Shown here: in pieces, positions 35,670 through 44,851 of the stretch
Layout of the letters: each line of letters opens with the position of its first letter
Position numbering within the stretch: position 1 is the stretch's first letter
NCBI GenBank assembly: GCA_900642245.1
Contig: CAAAJI010000002.1
Location: 375,070 to 439,069, forward strand
Length of the DNA stretch: 64,000 nt
Direction of reading: 5' to 3'
Source of the DNA: Fragilaria radians
Taxonomy: Eukaryota; Bacillariophyta; Fragilariophyceae; Fragilariales; Fragilariaceae
Program-made: the position numbers and the translations under genes
The notes under the pieces: generated by a model
The model's database searches: none
Told to the model about the DNA's origin: nothing
The model's input: only the letters and a program-made list of their open reading frames with translations

Positions 35670-36163
35670 TAGGCTTAACCAAAGAGAATAGTGTATTTGA
35701 ATGTTAGTTGACAACTTAACTGAAAGAAGAAGGTATCTAGAACCTTTCTTTTAAATGTGTTGCAAAGTCCTCTTCACATAAATTGTAATTTAGATCGAAA
35801 TTAAAGACAGTTAGCTATTCTAGACTCCGGGTCAAAACAGCTAATTGTTGATACTTTCTCGTCTTTAATTGCTTAACACTTCCACATGTCACTATCTCCA
35901 GATGTAGTTTCCACTTAAATTCAAGACTTATTGAATAAAATGACATACATATTGACAAGGGTTTAGGTCTACAGATCTTGGAGAAATGAGTTGTCATAAC
36001 TAAGGATGATATTCAAGGACAACTAAAGAATTGTGAAACAATTTGTCAGTTAGGTGGGTATCCCATCAATATCCTCCAATTAAAAGCTTTTGGAAAATAA
36101 CATAGAAATGTAGCGTATGAAACTAGCCCTTAAAGCCTTACGATGTGGCTGAGCAACAACTTG

Positions 36164-37138
36164 TCATTTTAGAAGTTCAACAAGTTGTTGATATGCTTCT
36201 GCGCAATCACCAATTGAGGAAACTGAAGAATCTGAAGATGAAGGCTGAGTACTTTCTTCGTAGCAGCACTTTACAATGTAATGCACAAGTCGATAAACAT
36301 GCAACACCTTCGATTCATCATATTTTTTTAAATTCAATAAAAATTCATCACTTTGCCACAGATAGCTACATTCATCAATAAAAAAGAACCTCCATTTCAT
36401 TGCATTAGAAAGAATTCCCCATACACTTGTGTTGGCCTTGTAAGCATCCACTCGGTTCTTGTGTAACGATGCGGCTTGAGCAACACATAGCTGCCAGTCA
36501 TCGTCAACTTCGTTTTCCTTTGCTTGCACTGCAATTAAATGAACTCCGCGAGGAAAAGAGTCATCAAACATGACTATTCTGTTTGCAAATCCTATGGCGT
36601 AGTCCAATTTTCCAGACAGCTTGTTCTTCTTTGGGCCATTAGTTTGCACTGCAGTCACTTCCACATTTGGAAAGACTCTAAGAGTTTCCTCAAATTCAGG
36701 GCGAAGTATGATATCGCTGAGAAAGAGGTTGAGGTAATTACGACGACCGGTTTCATTTTGCTGATGGAAAGCTTTACCGATGTTCTCAAAGGCTGTCATA
36801 AATTCAGGTCCTGGAAAAATAGTCTCGTCAATCACGTAGTCGGTCCACTTTCGATACTTCATATTGACTCCAGTGACTTTTTGAATCCATAGGCTATTAG
36901 CCTCAGAAAATGACTTCGTTTCTGGCCCATCATACTTTATAGCAAGCTTGATATATGATTTGTATCGTTTAGCATCGGAGCGCAAACTCACAAGGCGCTT
37001 TAGAATACTATCAAACTCTTTGTTCTCTTCATCAGAAATATTACCCAGCTTTTTCTTACTCTGTAGACGAAGCTTTTCCCACAGGTTGTCTTTTATATCC
37101 TGATTGATGGCAGCAAGTTTTCGACAAAAAAGATCCAT
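36164..37138 (-). CDS. Restriction-endonuclease-fold (Crinkler-like) protein, copy A
   Basis: A 324-residue intact frame from the ATG at 37138 (MDLFCRKLAAINQDI); the open frame continues upstream to 37261. The N-terminal region is helical. A conserved block (VTGVNMKYRKWTDYVIDET) precedes the putative nuclease domain. There GKLDYAIG supplies Asp179 and VHLIAVQAKENE supplies a Q-x-K pair (Gln205, Lys207), in the spacing of the PD-(D/E)XK superfamily. VWGILSNAMKWRFFFID then fits the following strand-helix unit seen in many such nucleases. Similar domains occur at the C-terminus of Crinkler-type effectors and of some transposon proteins. That link is inference. No signal peptide is seen. Copy C at 39345 is a close relative. 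Confidence 0.6.
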   Translation of the reverse strand: MDLFCRKLAAINQDIKDNLWEKLRLQSKKKLGNISDEENKEFDSILKRLVSLRSDAKRYKSYIKLAIKYDGPETKSFSEANSLWIQKVTGVNMKYRKWTDYVIDETIFPGPEFMTAFENIGKAFHQQNETGRRNYLNLFLSDIILRPEFEETLRVFPNVEVTAVQTNGPKKNKLSGKLDYAIGFANRIVMFDDSFPRGVHLIAVQAKENEVDDDWQLCVAQAASLHKNRVDAYKANTSVWGILSNAMKWRFFFIDECSYLWQSDEFLLNLKKYDESKVLHVYRLVHYIVKCCYEESTQPSSSDSSVSSIGDCAEAYQQLVELLK

Positions 37139-37419
37139 TTGGTTGATAATTCTGATCGAGAAAAGAAAACAATTGTTGACTTTGTTTTGAATAAGATACT
37201 TCTGAAATGCAATAGTTGACTCCTTTTTTAAGGTAAAGTATGGTAGTATGCAGTACCCCAAAACTTGTAAATCGGAGTCGAATTCAGAAACATGACAGGC
37301 TTCACAAATTTTCGGTATCTCAAAATATGGTACATTAATATAAGTTGGGATATGTGGGTCTAATCTTAAATCTCAAAATTGTACTCTTACACTTTCTCTA
37401 ATCATTCTATAGAATTGAA

Positions 37420-38005
37420 TGTAGTCCAAAATTGGAGAAATTCCTATGTATCAGCAAAGGGAGAAATGATCATGGCAATCTAATCCGGTTAGTACAGTAT
37501 ATGAATATTCATGGATAACCTTTCAAAGTTATATTTGCACTAGATATGTGAACCAGCATTTTGATACCAAGCCTCTTTTTGCACATCCTTTTGGCTGTTA
37601 GATGCCAAGTTCCTGTTGGAATAGAATTTATCTGGCTTTATCATACTGCAATAATTTTATTAGAAAAAGACCTTCTAGGTGAAAAAATATTGGAATATTC
37701 CTTACATTGTCTTCCAAAAGGACACTTGGTGAAGATATTTTGCTAGAATCTGATGCATTCTTCTTAGATCTGGCACTAAATGGAGATCCAATTAAAGAGT
37801 CTTATGTCATAAAGTCTTCTAAATAATTTAAGAAATCTTTCCTTATCTACCAATAAAATGCCATGTAATGAATCTTTGCTGTTGGTATACTGTCTTCATT
37901 GAGAAGATTGGTTTCTTCCTCAAATGTGGGATTAGATTCCCAGTAACATCTGCCTATTTATCCAAAGCAGATTTCTCTTTAATTAACATTTTAAAACACC
38001 TTCCC
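37420..38005 (-). repeat. Decayed repeat related to 23917-24180
   Basis: Between about 37560 and 37900 the reverse strand reads KDFLNYLEDFMT, a stop, DSLIGSPFSARSKK, SSPSVLLED, which parallels FLDYIEDSMEHDSL and SPPTVLSQD at 24.0 kb. The right end (37945-38005) is the 61-bp segment also seen at 31384. Probably part of a retroelement, but which part is unclear. Confidence 0.5.
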
Positions 38006-38039
38006 AAAGAGTATACTTCTATAATAGAATCTTGGAATC

Positions 38040-38451
38040 TTGTTACTAAGTCATGTGCATGATCTGCATCCACATAGACAGTCATCCGGAGATTTGCTCC
38101 CTTTGACACATGAAGATCATTTGGAATTTCTTCTGCAGCATCTGGATAGAAATCTCTCCAATTAGGATTATCTTCAAGAGGGTAGATGGCATGATCTGGA
38201 TATGATGTATCTACAATAACTCTGCCCTTTGAAAAAGTCGTAAGATATGCTAGAATTCTCTTGACAGCCTTCACATGTCCTTCTCTTGGTGACATGTTGA
38301 ACCTCCTCATAGGAGATGTGGCATAGGCAAAGTCAAATCTTCCTAACACAATGATCCAGATACAACATCCTATTATTGATCTACACTTAGCTGAGTCTTC
38401 ATCAGTACATAGAGGTGTGTCATCTACCTCAGGATGATACCCTTCACTCAT
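38040..38451 (-). pseudogene. Copia RT C-terminus / RNase H start
   Basis: The reverse strand reads SAKCRSIIGCCIWIIVLGRF, DFAYATSPMRRFNMSPREGH and AVKRILAYLTTF, then LRMTVYVDADHAHD, where copia RNase H begins. The match stops abruptly at about 38040 and is replaced by the repeat at 37420-38005. The frame is open but the protein is truncated. Confidence 0.75.
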
Positions 38452-38811
38452 AGGTGTCTTGCTGGATTTCAGCTCTTTTCCAAACAGGTTTTTAATCGTA
38501 GGGATTTAGGTTTCATCAACGCGCTATGATAAATCAGACATGCAGAAGCTCCTAAATAAAGAGGAAGAGATCTACATTATTTTTCCAATTCTCTTGCCCT
38601 TCAAGCATAACTGCATCATGCAATGGAAAGAACACTTCTTTTCTACTTGCATTACAATTGGAATTTGAGCTCTGGAGTTTGTACCCAACATGTTGACTCC
38701 AGATATCACTTTGTTTGTGAACACATTGTTGATGACTTCATCAAAATTGTTGTCATAGAGTCTTGCAAAAGTGATGCTGATGTCTTTAAGTGTAAAGATG
38801 CTTCCTAACAT

Positions 38812-39010
38812 ACACTGCTGCTGCCATACCTCTTTGTTTTTGTCATCCTTTGCTTGCACAAAGATTGACTGCACAAGGAATAACTTTGTTAAACTTATCA
38901 ATTCCTAATACTAATCCAACTGTCTAACCTTGTTAAACATATCAATTCTAAATAATAATCCAACTGTGTAATCCGTTTTTTCACCCAGCTTGTACTTTGC
39001 ATGATCCATT
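38812..39010 (-). pseudogene. Restriction-endonuclease-fold gene, relic copy B
   Basis: DNA-level similarity to the nuclease core of copy C (39640-39750): CACTGCTGC.GCCA...CCTC, then TTTGC.TGCACAA and AATCCAACTGTGTAATC.G. On the reverse strand the Q-x-K motif survives (FVQAKDDKNKEVWQQQC). The segment for the Asp motif is duplicated locally (ATCAATTC.TAATA.TAATCCAACTGT twice). It is a fragment only. Confidence 0.65.
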
Positions 39011-39344
39011 TCCATGGGAAGAGTGAAGAATGGCCAAGATGTATTGAAAAGCTTCTTGCCAAGTCTTAGCATTATGGGTTAAGGATTTACTGCTTGAGGA
39101 AAAAGTTACTATTCCCAAGTAATAAGAAGTTTTTGATTAAGAGTCTGATAAAGGAAAGAAGAAATTCAAGATTGCAGAGTTCAGTAAAATATTCTAAGGA
39201 ACTCATTTCTCTATTGTTGTAAAGAAAAGTAACAAAAAGACTGTGTTTAGTTTAGCTTTGTAAAAGCAAGCAATGTAATGATGGTAACACAGCAATAGCT
39301 TAGGATTGGCCTCAAAAGCTATGCACAATTGCTGATAGAGGAAA

Positions 39345-40208
39345 CTAAAGAGTTGAAGATGGAGTACGGGTATTTGCTTCAAAGCAGCATTTTACAATGT
39401 AGTGTACAAGTCGGTAAATATGTAACACCTTAGGTTCATCATATGAGCATAGGTTCAAGGAAAATTCATCACTTTGCCACAGATAGCTACTTTCATCAAT
39501 AAAAAAGAACTTCCAATGTGTTGCATTAGAAAGAATTCCCCATACCCTTGTATTGACCTTGCCTGCATCCACTCGGTTCTTGTGTAAAGATGCAACTTCA
39601 GGAATACACTGCTGCCGCCAGTCCTCCTCGTTTTCATCTTCCTTTACCTGCACAACAACCAGATGGACTTCACAAGGATAAACTTTATCAAACATGTCAA
39701 TTCCTCTTGCTAATCCAACCGTGTAATCTGCTTTTCCAATCAGCTTGCGCTTCTTTGTTCCGTTTGTTTGCACTGCAGTCACTTCCAAGTCTGCAAAAAT
39801 TCGCAGAGTTCCCTCAAACTCAGGACGAAGTATGATATTGCTGAGAATTAGGCTGAGGTAAATACGACGACCGGGTTCGAGTAGCTGATTGAAAGCTTTA
39901 CCGATGTTCTCAAAGGCTTTCTTAAATTCAGGTCCTGGATGAACAGTCTCGTCAATCACGTAGTCGGTCCACTTTCGATACTTCATATTGACTCCGGTGA
40001 CTTTATGAATCCATACGCTGTTAACCTCAGAAGATGACTTCGTTTCTGTATCGTCATCCTTCATGGCACGCTTGAAATGTGAGTCGTATAGGGCAGCAAC
40101 GTTACGCAAACACTGTAGAATACCATCAAATTCAATTTTCTCTTCATCAGAAATATTTCCGCTGTCTTCCTGATCGATTGTAACAAGTTCTCGACTAGAT
40201 AAATCCAT
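39345..40208 (-). CDS. Restriction-endonuclease-fold (Crinkler-like) protein, copy C
   Basis: A 287-residue intact frame from the ATG at 40208 (MDLSSRELVTIDQEDSGNIS). It is co-linear with copy A and strongly similar: GNISDEE, VTGVNMKYRKWTDYVIDET, LSNIILRPEFEGTLRIF and AVQTNGTKKRKL. The putative catalytic Asp161 is in GKADYTVG, and Gln187/Lys189 are in VVVQVKEDE. VWGILSNATHWKFFFIDES follows. The tail is about 30 residues shorter than in copy A. Similarity to copy A extends beyond the coding region on both sides (the downstream trailer; upstream GTTGACTC and CGGAGTCGAA). So a longer unit was duplicated. It lies between copia pieces at 38.0-38.45 and 40.6-41.97 kb. Confidence 0.6.
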   Translation of the reverse strand: MDLSSRELVTIDQEDSGNISDEEKIEFDGILQCLRNVAALYDSHFKRAMKDDDTETKSSSEVNSVWIHKVTGVNMKYRKWTDYVIDETVHPGPEFKKAFENIGKAFNQLLEPGRRIYLSLILSNIILRPEFEGTLRIFADLEVTAVQTNGTKKRKLIGKADYTVGLARGIDMFDKVYPCEVHLVVVQVKEDENEEDWRQQCIPEVASLHKNRVDAGKVNTRVWGILSNATHWKFFFIDESSYLWQSDEFSLNLCSYDEPKVLHIYRLVHYIVKCCFEANTRTPSSTL

Positions 40209-40335
40209 TTGATCGGTTTTATTGTGTGTGGATACATAAAAAGTGTCATTTGAGCTAAAGTTGACTCTTTAAGGCAATGAAGTTACGAACCGATTTTTCG
40301 GAGTCGAAATGAGTTCGCATGAAAACTTGAAAGTT

Positions 40336-40417
40336 AGTACTATGATCACCCGGCTCATAACCTTGTGGGGCCATCAAGCTTGTGCTATACATCTGAGCCA
40401 TTGAGCAGAATAGTACT
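40336..40417. repeat. 82-bp imperfect palindrome
   Basis: AGTACTAT at 40336-40343 is perfectly complementary to ATAGTACT at 40410-40417. Inside, GGCTCA pairs with TGAGCC. It could form a hairpin or be the remnant of a small inverted-repeat element. It lies about 130 bp upstream of the copy C start codon. Confidence 0.5.
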
Positions 40418-40633
40418 AATGCTTGTCTGGGTAATATATAATTGTAAATTTCTGTTTATTTTACCTATTCTTTTTAAATCCATCTTGAGTTATGGGTGTA
40501 AAAATACCTCTTCACACTTAAATTGTAATTAGTAAAAATAATTCTTTTAAACTATATACAAGTTCTCAACACAGTTCTCACATTTAGAATCGCCAATCAT
40601 TGCGCATACATTCACTCACTTCATCAAATTCCT

Positions 40634-41970
40634 TCAAAATTGCTTCCTGCCATATAAGTCTGTGATTGGCTTTGGATTATTATAAGCTTCATTGAAGGTC
40701 TTTGGTTCTTCCACCATATCAACCGTGTTAAAGGCAATATCATCAAAATTCAACTTCCAAGTCCCTTCCAGAATCTTACACCTCCATGAATCTTGATGGA
40801 TCAAGATTAAACCAGCATTTAATTTCGAGATTTGCTTCAAGGCTTTCTTATTGAGGGCTGCATCATTCCTTTTGGCTGGTAATTCCGGTTCTTTTTGTTC
40901 CTTACTGTCATCTCCTTCAGCTTCTGAATCAGAGAGGTCATCTTCAGTCTTCTTCAAGCATATTTTTCAAAATTTTCTCAGTCTTTTTAAATCCTAAGCC
41001 TTTTCTATAAACATTAATTCCTATGGTGATTTAGTCTGATCTTTCTTCACAATAATATCATCATAATATGTAGCTGTGGATGCGCATTCAGCCCATAAAC
41101 CGTTGCGAGAATCACCCTCAATGCCAGCATTGTTAAACATGGCTCAAATTCTTCCATAGAGTGTCTGGAACTTCCGCTCCACCTTTCCGTTTCTCTGAGG
41201 TGTCCGTGGGCCTGAAAACACAAACTGAATGTTGCTGTTTTGAATTTTACAAAGATGTTCTAATGCAAAATGTTCACCAGGGTTGCCAACCCTTAAATAC
41301 TTGACAATTTCTAACTCCTTAACCAAGTCAAGTATTCTTTCTTTCAGCTCAGACTTTGCCCTTAAGAAATAGCTCCAACAATAACCCGAATAATGATCCA
41401 CCGCCAGCGCTCAAAACTTAGCATCTCCGAAACTTACACCTTGAATTGAGCTCATATCTATATAAAGTCTCTCTCCAGGTAGTGAACTACCTCCTTTTCA
41501 ATGCTGATTGGTGTTTTTCTGCTTTGCTTTGCCAATGGAGCACGCTTCACAGGTATCAAATGCTCCAATAACATCATAACCCAAAGCCTTTCCAGTCAGT
41601 CTAGCACTGACTTCTCCACAATGACCCAAAATCGTATGCAAACTACTAACATCAATAGTATTCTTCGACGTTTCCTTCTTAGAATCAACAACTGTATCTC
41701 CAACATCAGCTAGTACTGGTCTCATTTTAATTCCAGGTACAAAGCCATTCTTAGATTTAAGCATCCATCAAACAGGATCACATCATTTCCCTTCATCAAC
41801 TTGATTGTCTCACCGTCATTACCCAAATTGAAGCCATTCGTTAAAGCTTTTCCAATGCTAAACAGGTTTATCCAAAGGTCTGGCACAAACTTTACATCTA
41901 GAAGTGTAACAACCAAGCTCTCGCCATTTTTCTGCAGAATCTTATTGGAATATCCCTTACGTTCATTCAT
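40634..41970 (-). pseudogene. Copia protease end-integrase-linker relic
   Basis: The reverse strand, in order: VVTLLDVKFVPDLWINLFSI (protease C-terminus); SSLHTILGHCGEVSARLTGK and CEACSIGKAKQKN (integrase zinc motif); MDHYSGYCWSYFLRAKSELK; RTPQRNGKVERKFQTLYGRI (catalytic Glu); an acidic linker; and VEEPKTFNEAYNNPKPITDL at the start of RT. Frame breaks separate the pieces at about 41722, 41498, 41401 and 41000. The downstream continuation may be the fragment at 38.04-38.45 kb, with the endonuclease-fold copies between. Confidence 0.75.
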
Positions 41971-42210
41971 ATTAGAATTTTTTTGTTTAGGTTAATCATT
42001 AAGGATATATGGATATTCACAAAGAATGTGAATCAGAAAGTTTGTGAGTCAGCAATAAGTAAAGAGTAATTTAGTAATCACAACCTTTAGTGCATCTGTG
42101 TGTGCTATCAACTCTCTTCATCTCTTTACCATCTGAATAGAAGACTTGCTAACAGAATCTCACATCATAACTTCCCTATTTTTGTTGCAATCATCTCATT
42201 ACCGTTTCCT

Positions 42211-43780
42211 ATTGTCATTTTCTTGAAAATTCCTTTTCTGCTTGATGGCTAAAAGTGTCCTAACACTAAACTATCACATCAGAGAGACAACTCTATAGAA
42301 CAAGACAAGAAAAGTCTAAAACATTGTAGCGGCATATCTTCAGAAAAATAGCATGCCAGGCTTAAGTGGCTTATACCAAACGCATCACTACGGGAGAAGC
42401 AAGAAACACCTAAATACATCTTAAAAACGCATTGCGGGAGAAGCAAGAAACTCCGTAAAACTTCGTTCTCCCTCTCAAAGCATAAACGAAGAATTTTAAC
42501 ACCTTAATCCTTGTTGACACTCTTAGCTGAGAAACAAAAGAAAATTGTATAAATCCCTTATTGAAGGGCAACCAGAGTAGTCATAAAGTTGAGGAGTAGA
42601 TAAAATTCTCTGTGAAAGCCCAAGCCCTGAGCCTGGTGAGTGCTGGTGGGATAACTATTGTGTTCTCTGAACCTGGGACATTGTACAAGTCCTAAAAAGC
42701 CACATCTTAAGGTTTTTCACTGTTCACTTGTGGATTTATTGTTAGAGTGAAGTTATTGCAAGGCAGAATATAAAGGCTGGATAGAGCGCAAGTGGAGGCT
42801 TAAGAACAAGCTATGACATAGAACAAGCGCAAAGTCGAACAAAACTCTGCAATTTTAGGCAAGCTGACACCAGAACGAAAACACATACAGCAGCTAACAT
42901 TGGAATCTACAGGGATCTTTACTGGGAGGTCACAAGCTCTGGACTTCATTCCATCCAGTCTAAATAAACTTTGTGTTAGAGTGTTATATGCTACCCTCAC
43001 CAAGGGGCCCATCCAAAGGGTATACAAATTTGGTAATCTGGTCCAGACCCAGAGTTAGCACTATTTGTGCTTGAGCTTTCACTTCCTTTCTTCCTGCTTG
43101 TTATCTTCTTTCCGTTAGTTTCATTTTTTGTTTTGCAAGCGTCAACGGAAAGTTCAAGCTGTCAAGTTCAATTTTGACTATACCTCAGGCATTACCTTAC
43201 TATGAAGAGTGAAAACCCTTAAGATATGGCTTTTAAGGACTTGCACATGTCCCAGGTTCCAAAAAACCTGATTGTTATCCTACCAGCGTTCACCAGGCCT
43301 GGCGTGATCTTTCACGAGGGATTTGAGGCTTTCTTCTCCACTTTGAAGCTACTCTCTTAGCCCTTCAATGTGGCATTACTACAGTTTTCTTCTGCCTCCC
43401 AGCTGGGAGCTTCCATGAGGAAATCCGTTCAAAATTCTTGTCTTATGCTCAAAGGGGGAGAGCCAAGTTTTAAGGAGTTTCTTGCGTCTCCCGCAATACG
43501 TTTTAGTTAAGATTTTAGGAGCTTCTTGCTTCTCCCACAAAATGAGTTGGTTAAAAGCCAGTAAAGTCTGGCGTGGGCATGAGTTGGCTAAAAGCCAGTA
43601 AAGCCTGGCGTGGGTCGTACAAAATCATTCTCAGCACGCTATTTTTCTGTAGCTATGTCGATACAATGTTTTAGATTTTTCTTGTCATGTTTTTTAGAGG
43701 TGTCTCTCGGATGTGTTTTTTTAAGTGTAAGTACCTTTTTAGCAATTAAGCAGCAAAGGATTTGCAATAAAATGACAATA
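42211..43780. repeat. Large inverted repeat (arms ~0.5 kb, centre ~0.5 kb)
   Basis: The left arm 42211-42721 is complementary to the right arm 43209-43780 in diverged but co-linear form. Examples: GGAGTTTCTTGC.TCTCCCGCAAT.CG, GC.CGCTATTTTTCTG and ATACAATGTTTTAGA.TTTTCTTGTC. Outer ends read ATTGTCATTTT and AAAATGACAAT. The right arm contains a 37-bp tandem pair (about 43544-43615, GAGTTGG.TAAAAGCCAGTAAAG). The centre (42722-43208) matches 30778-31245 in opposite orientation. No transposase was recognised. It could be a non-autonomous fold-back element or two head-to-head LTR-like units. Confidence 0.75.
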
Positions 43781-43910
43781 AACACACACACAAGTGATGA
43801 TGCTAACACAATGAGCAAGAACAAACACAAATGCTTTGCCTTTGTAGAGGATGACATATTTAGGAATGAACATGAATACAAAGCATAAATGTCTAGTAGA
43901 ATGAGATGAT

Positions 43911-44851
43911 ATGAAAAAGTCACAATCAAGGATGATTTTCTTTGCATTAAGCCTCAGCAATCCTACACTAATAATTTCATTTGCAAGAAACCAAGATAAA
44001 ATGCCTTTTCAATATCTTATACAGTATTGCAGCGCTGGAACACAAGTAGACGTTGCTAGGATACAGAGGGTTTCAACAACTTCAACAAGTGTTACTAACA
44101 AATTTGGAATACAAATTCCATAAGAAATCAAGAATGCTATCTACTTAGATAAGAAAAACGGTAAGACTCTATGGGAAGAAGCTATTAAAGCAGTACTTAA
44201 GCAGCTTACAGATTCCCAGACATTGATTCAGGGGAGAGTATTCCTACTGGGTATCAGAAGATTCCGTATCACATAGTATTAATTATCAACTATGATGTTA
44301 GACATAAAGCAAGATTAGCTGCAGGAGGCAATTGAACAATTAATGAAAAACGAAGACATTAATTTTGGGGTCGTACGTATGGAATTATAGGGCCTTTCCT
44401 GTTGTGCATGCGATATTGGAAATTCCTTTTTATATGGAAAGACTAAGGAGACGGTTCCCGTTACTGCTGCTCCAGAGTTTGGTACAGCATTATGTGGAAA
44501 GAATCTTATTACAAATAAATCATTGTACGGATTGAAGGCTTTGACTGCAAGATCATTATCATTTAGCAGAATCATTACTATATGTAAAGATCATTAGGAG
44601 TGGCCACAGATGGTCCCGCTTTGAAGTTAGGAGATAAAATGTTGGTTAAATTAAATACCTCTGTTACTTCAAGTGTTTTAGAGAAAAACCATAATTCAAT
44701 AGTATATCATTGTGAAAGGCAAGCCATCGTAACAAAAGTAATGAGGTTTGCATTTGTGAGGAGTGAAGAAAATGTCGATGACATTTTAACGAAGCCTTTA
44801 TGCAATGAAAGGTTTCATCTTTTAATAAAGAATTGGGTTTGGAGTGCCTGA
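43911..44851 (+). pseudogene. Internally deleted copia relic (same family as 25 kb)
   Basis: MIFFALSLSNPTLIISFARN, then NKFGIQIP, then in shifting frames an RT palm piece (DIGNSFLYGKTKETVPVTAA, then KSLYGLKALTARS). It then passes directly to the end of RNase H (LEKNHNSIVYHCERQAIV; ENVDDILTKPLCNERFHLLI). The catalytic DD box and most of RNase H are missing. The N-terminal block parallels FFALGNNNHIPKISFARSHN in the 25-kb relic. Confidence 0.7.

Noticed and set aside
40336..40417. tRNA gene (reverse strand has TGGCTCAGATG and GGTTATGAGCC)
   Set aside because: Ends pair, but anticodon and T arms do not form and the D arm spacing is wrong.
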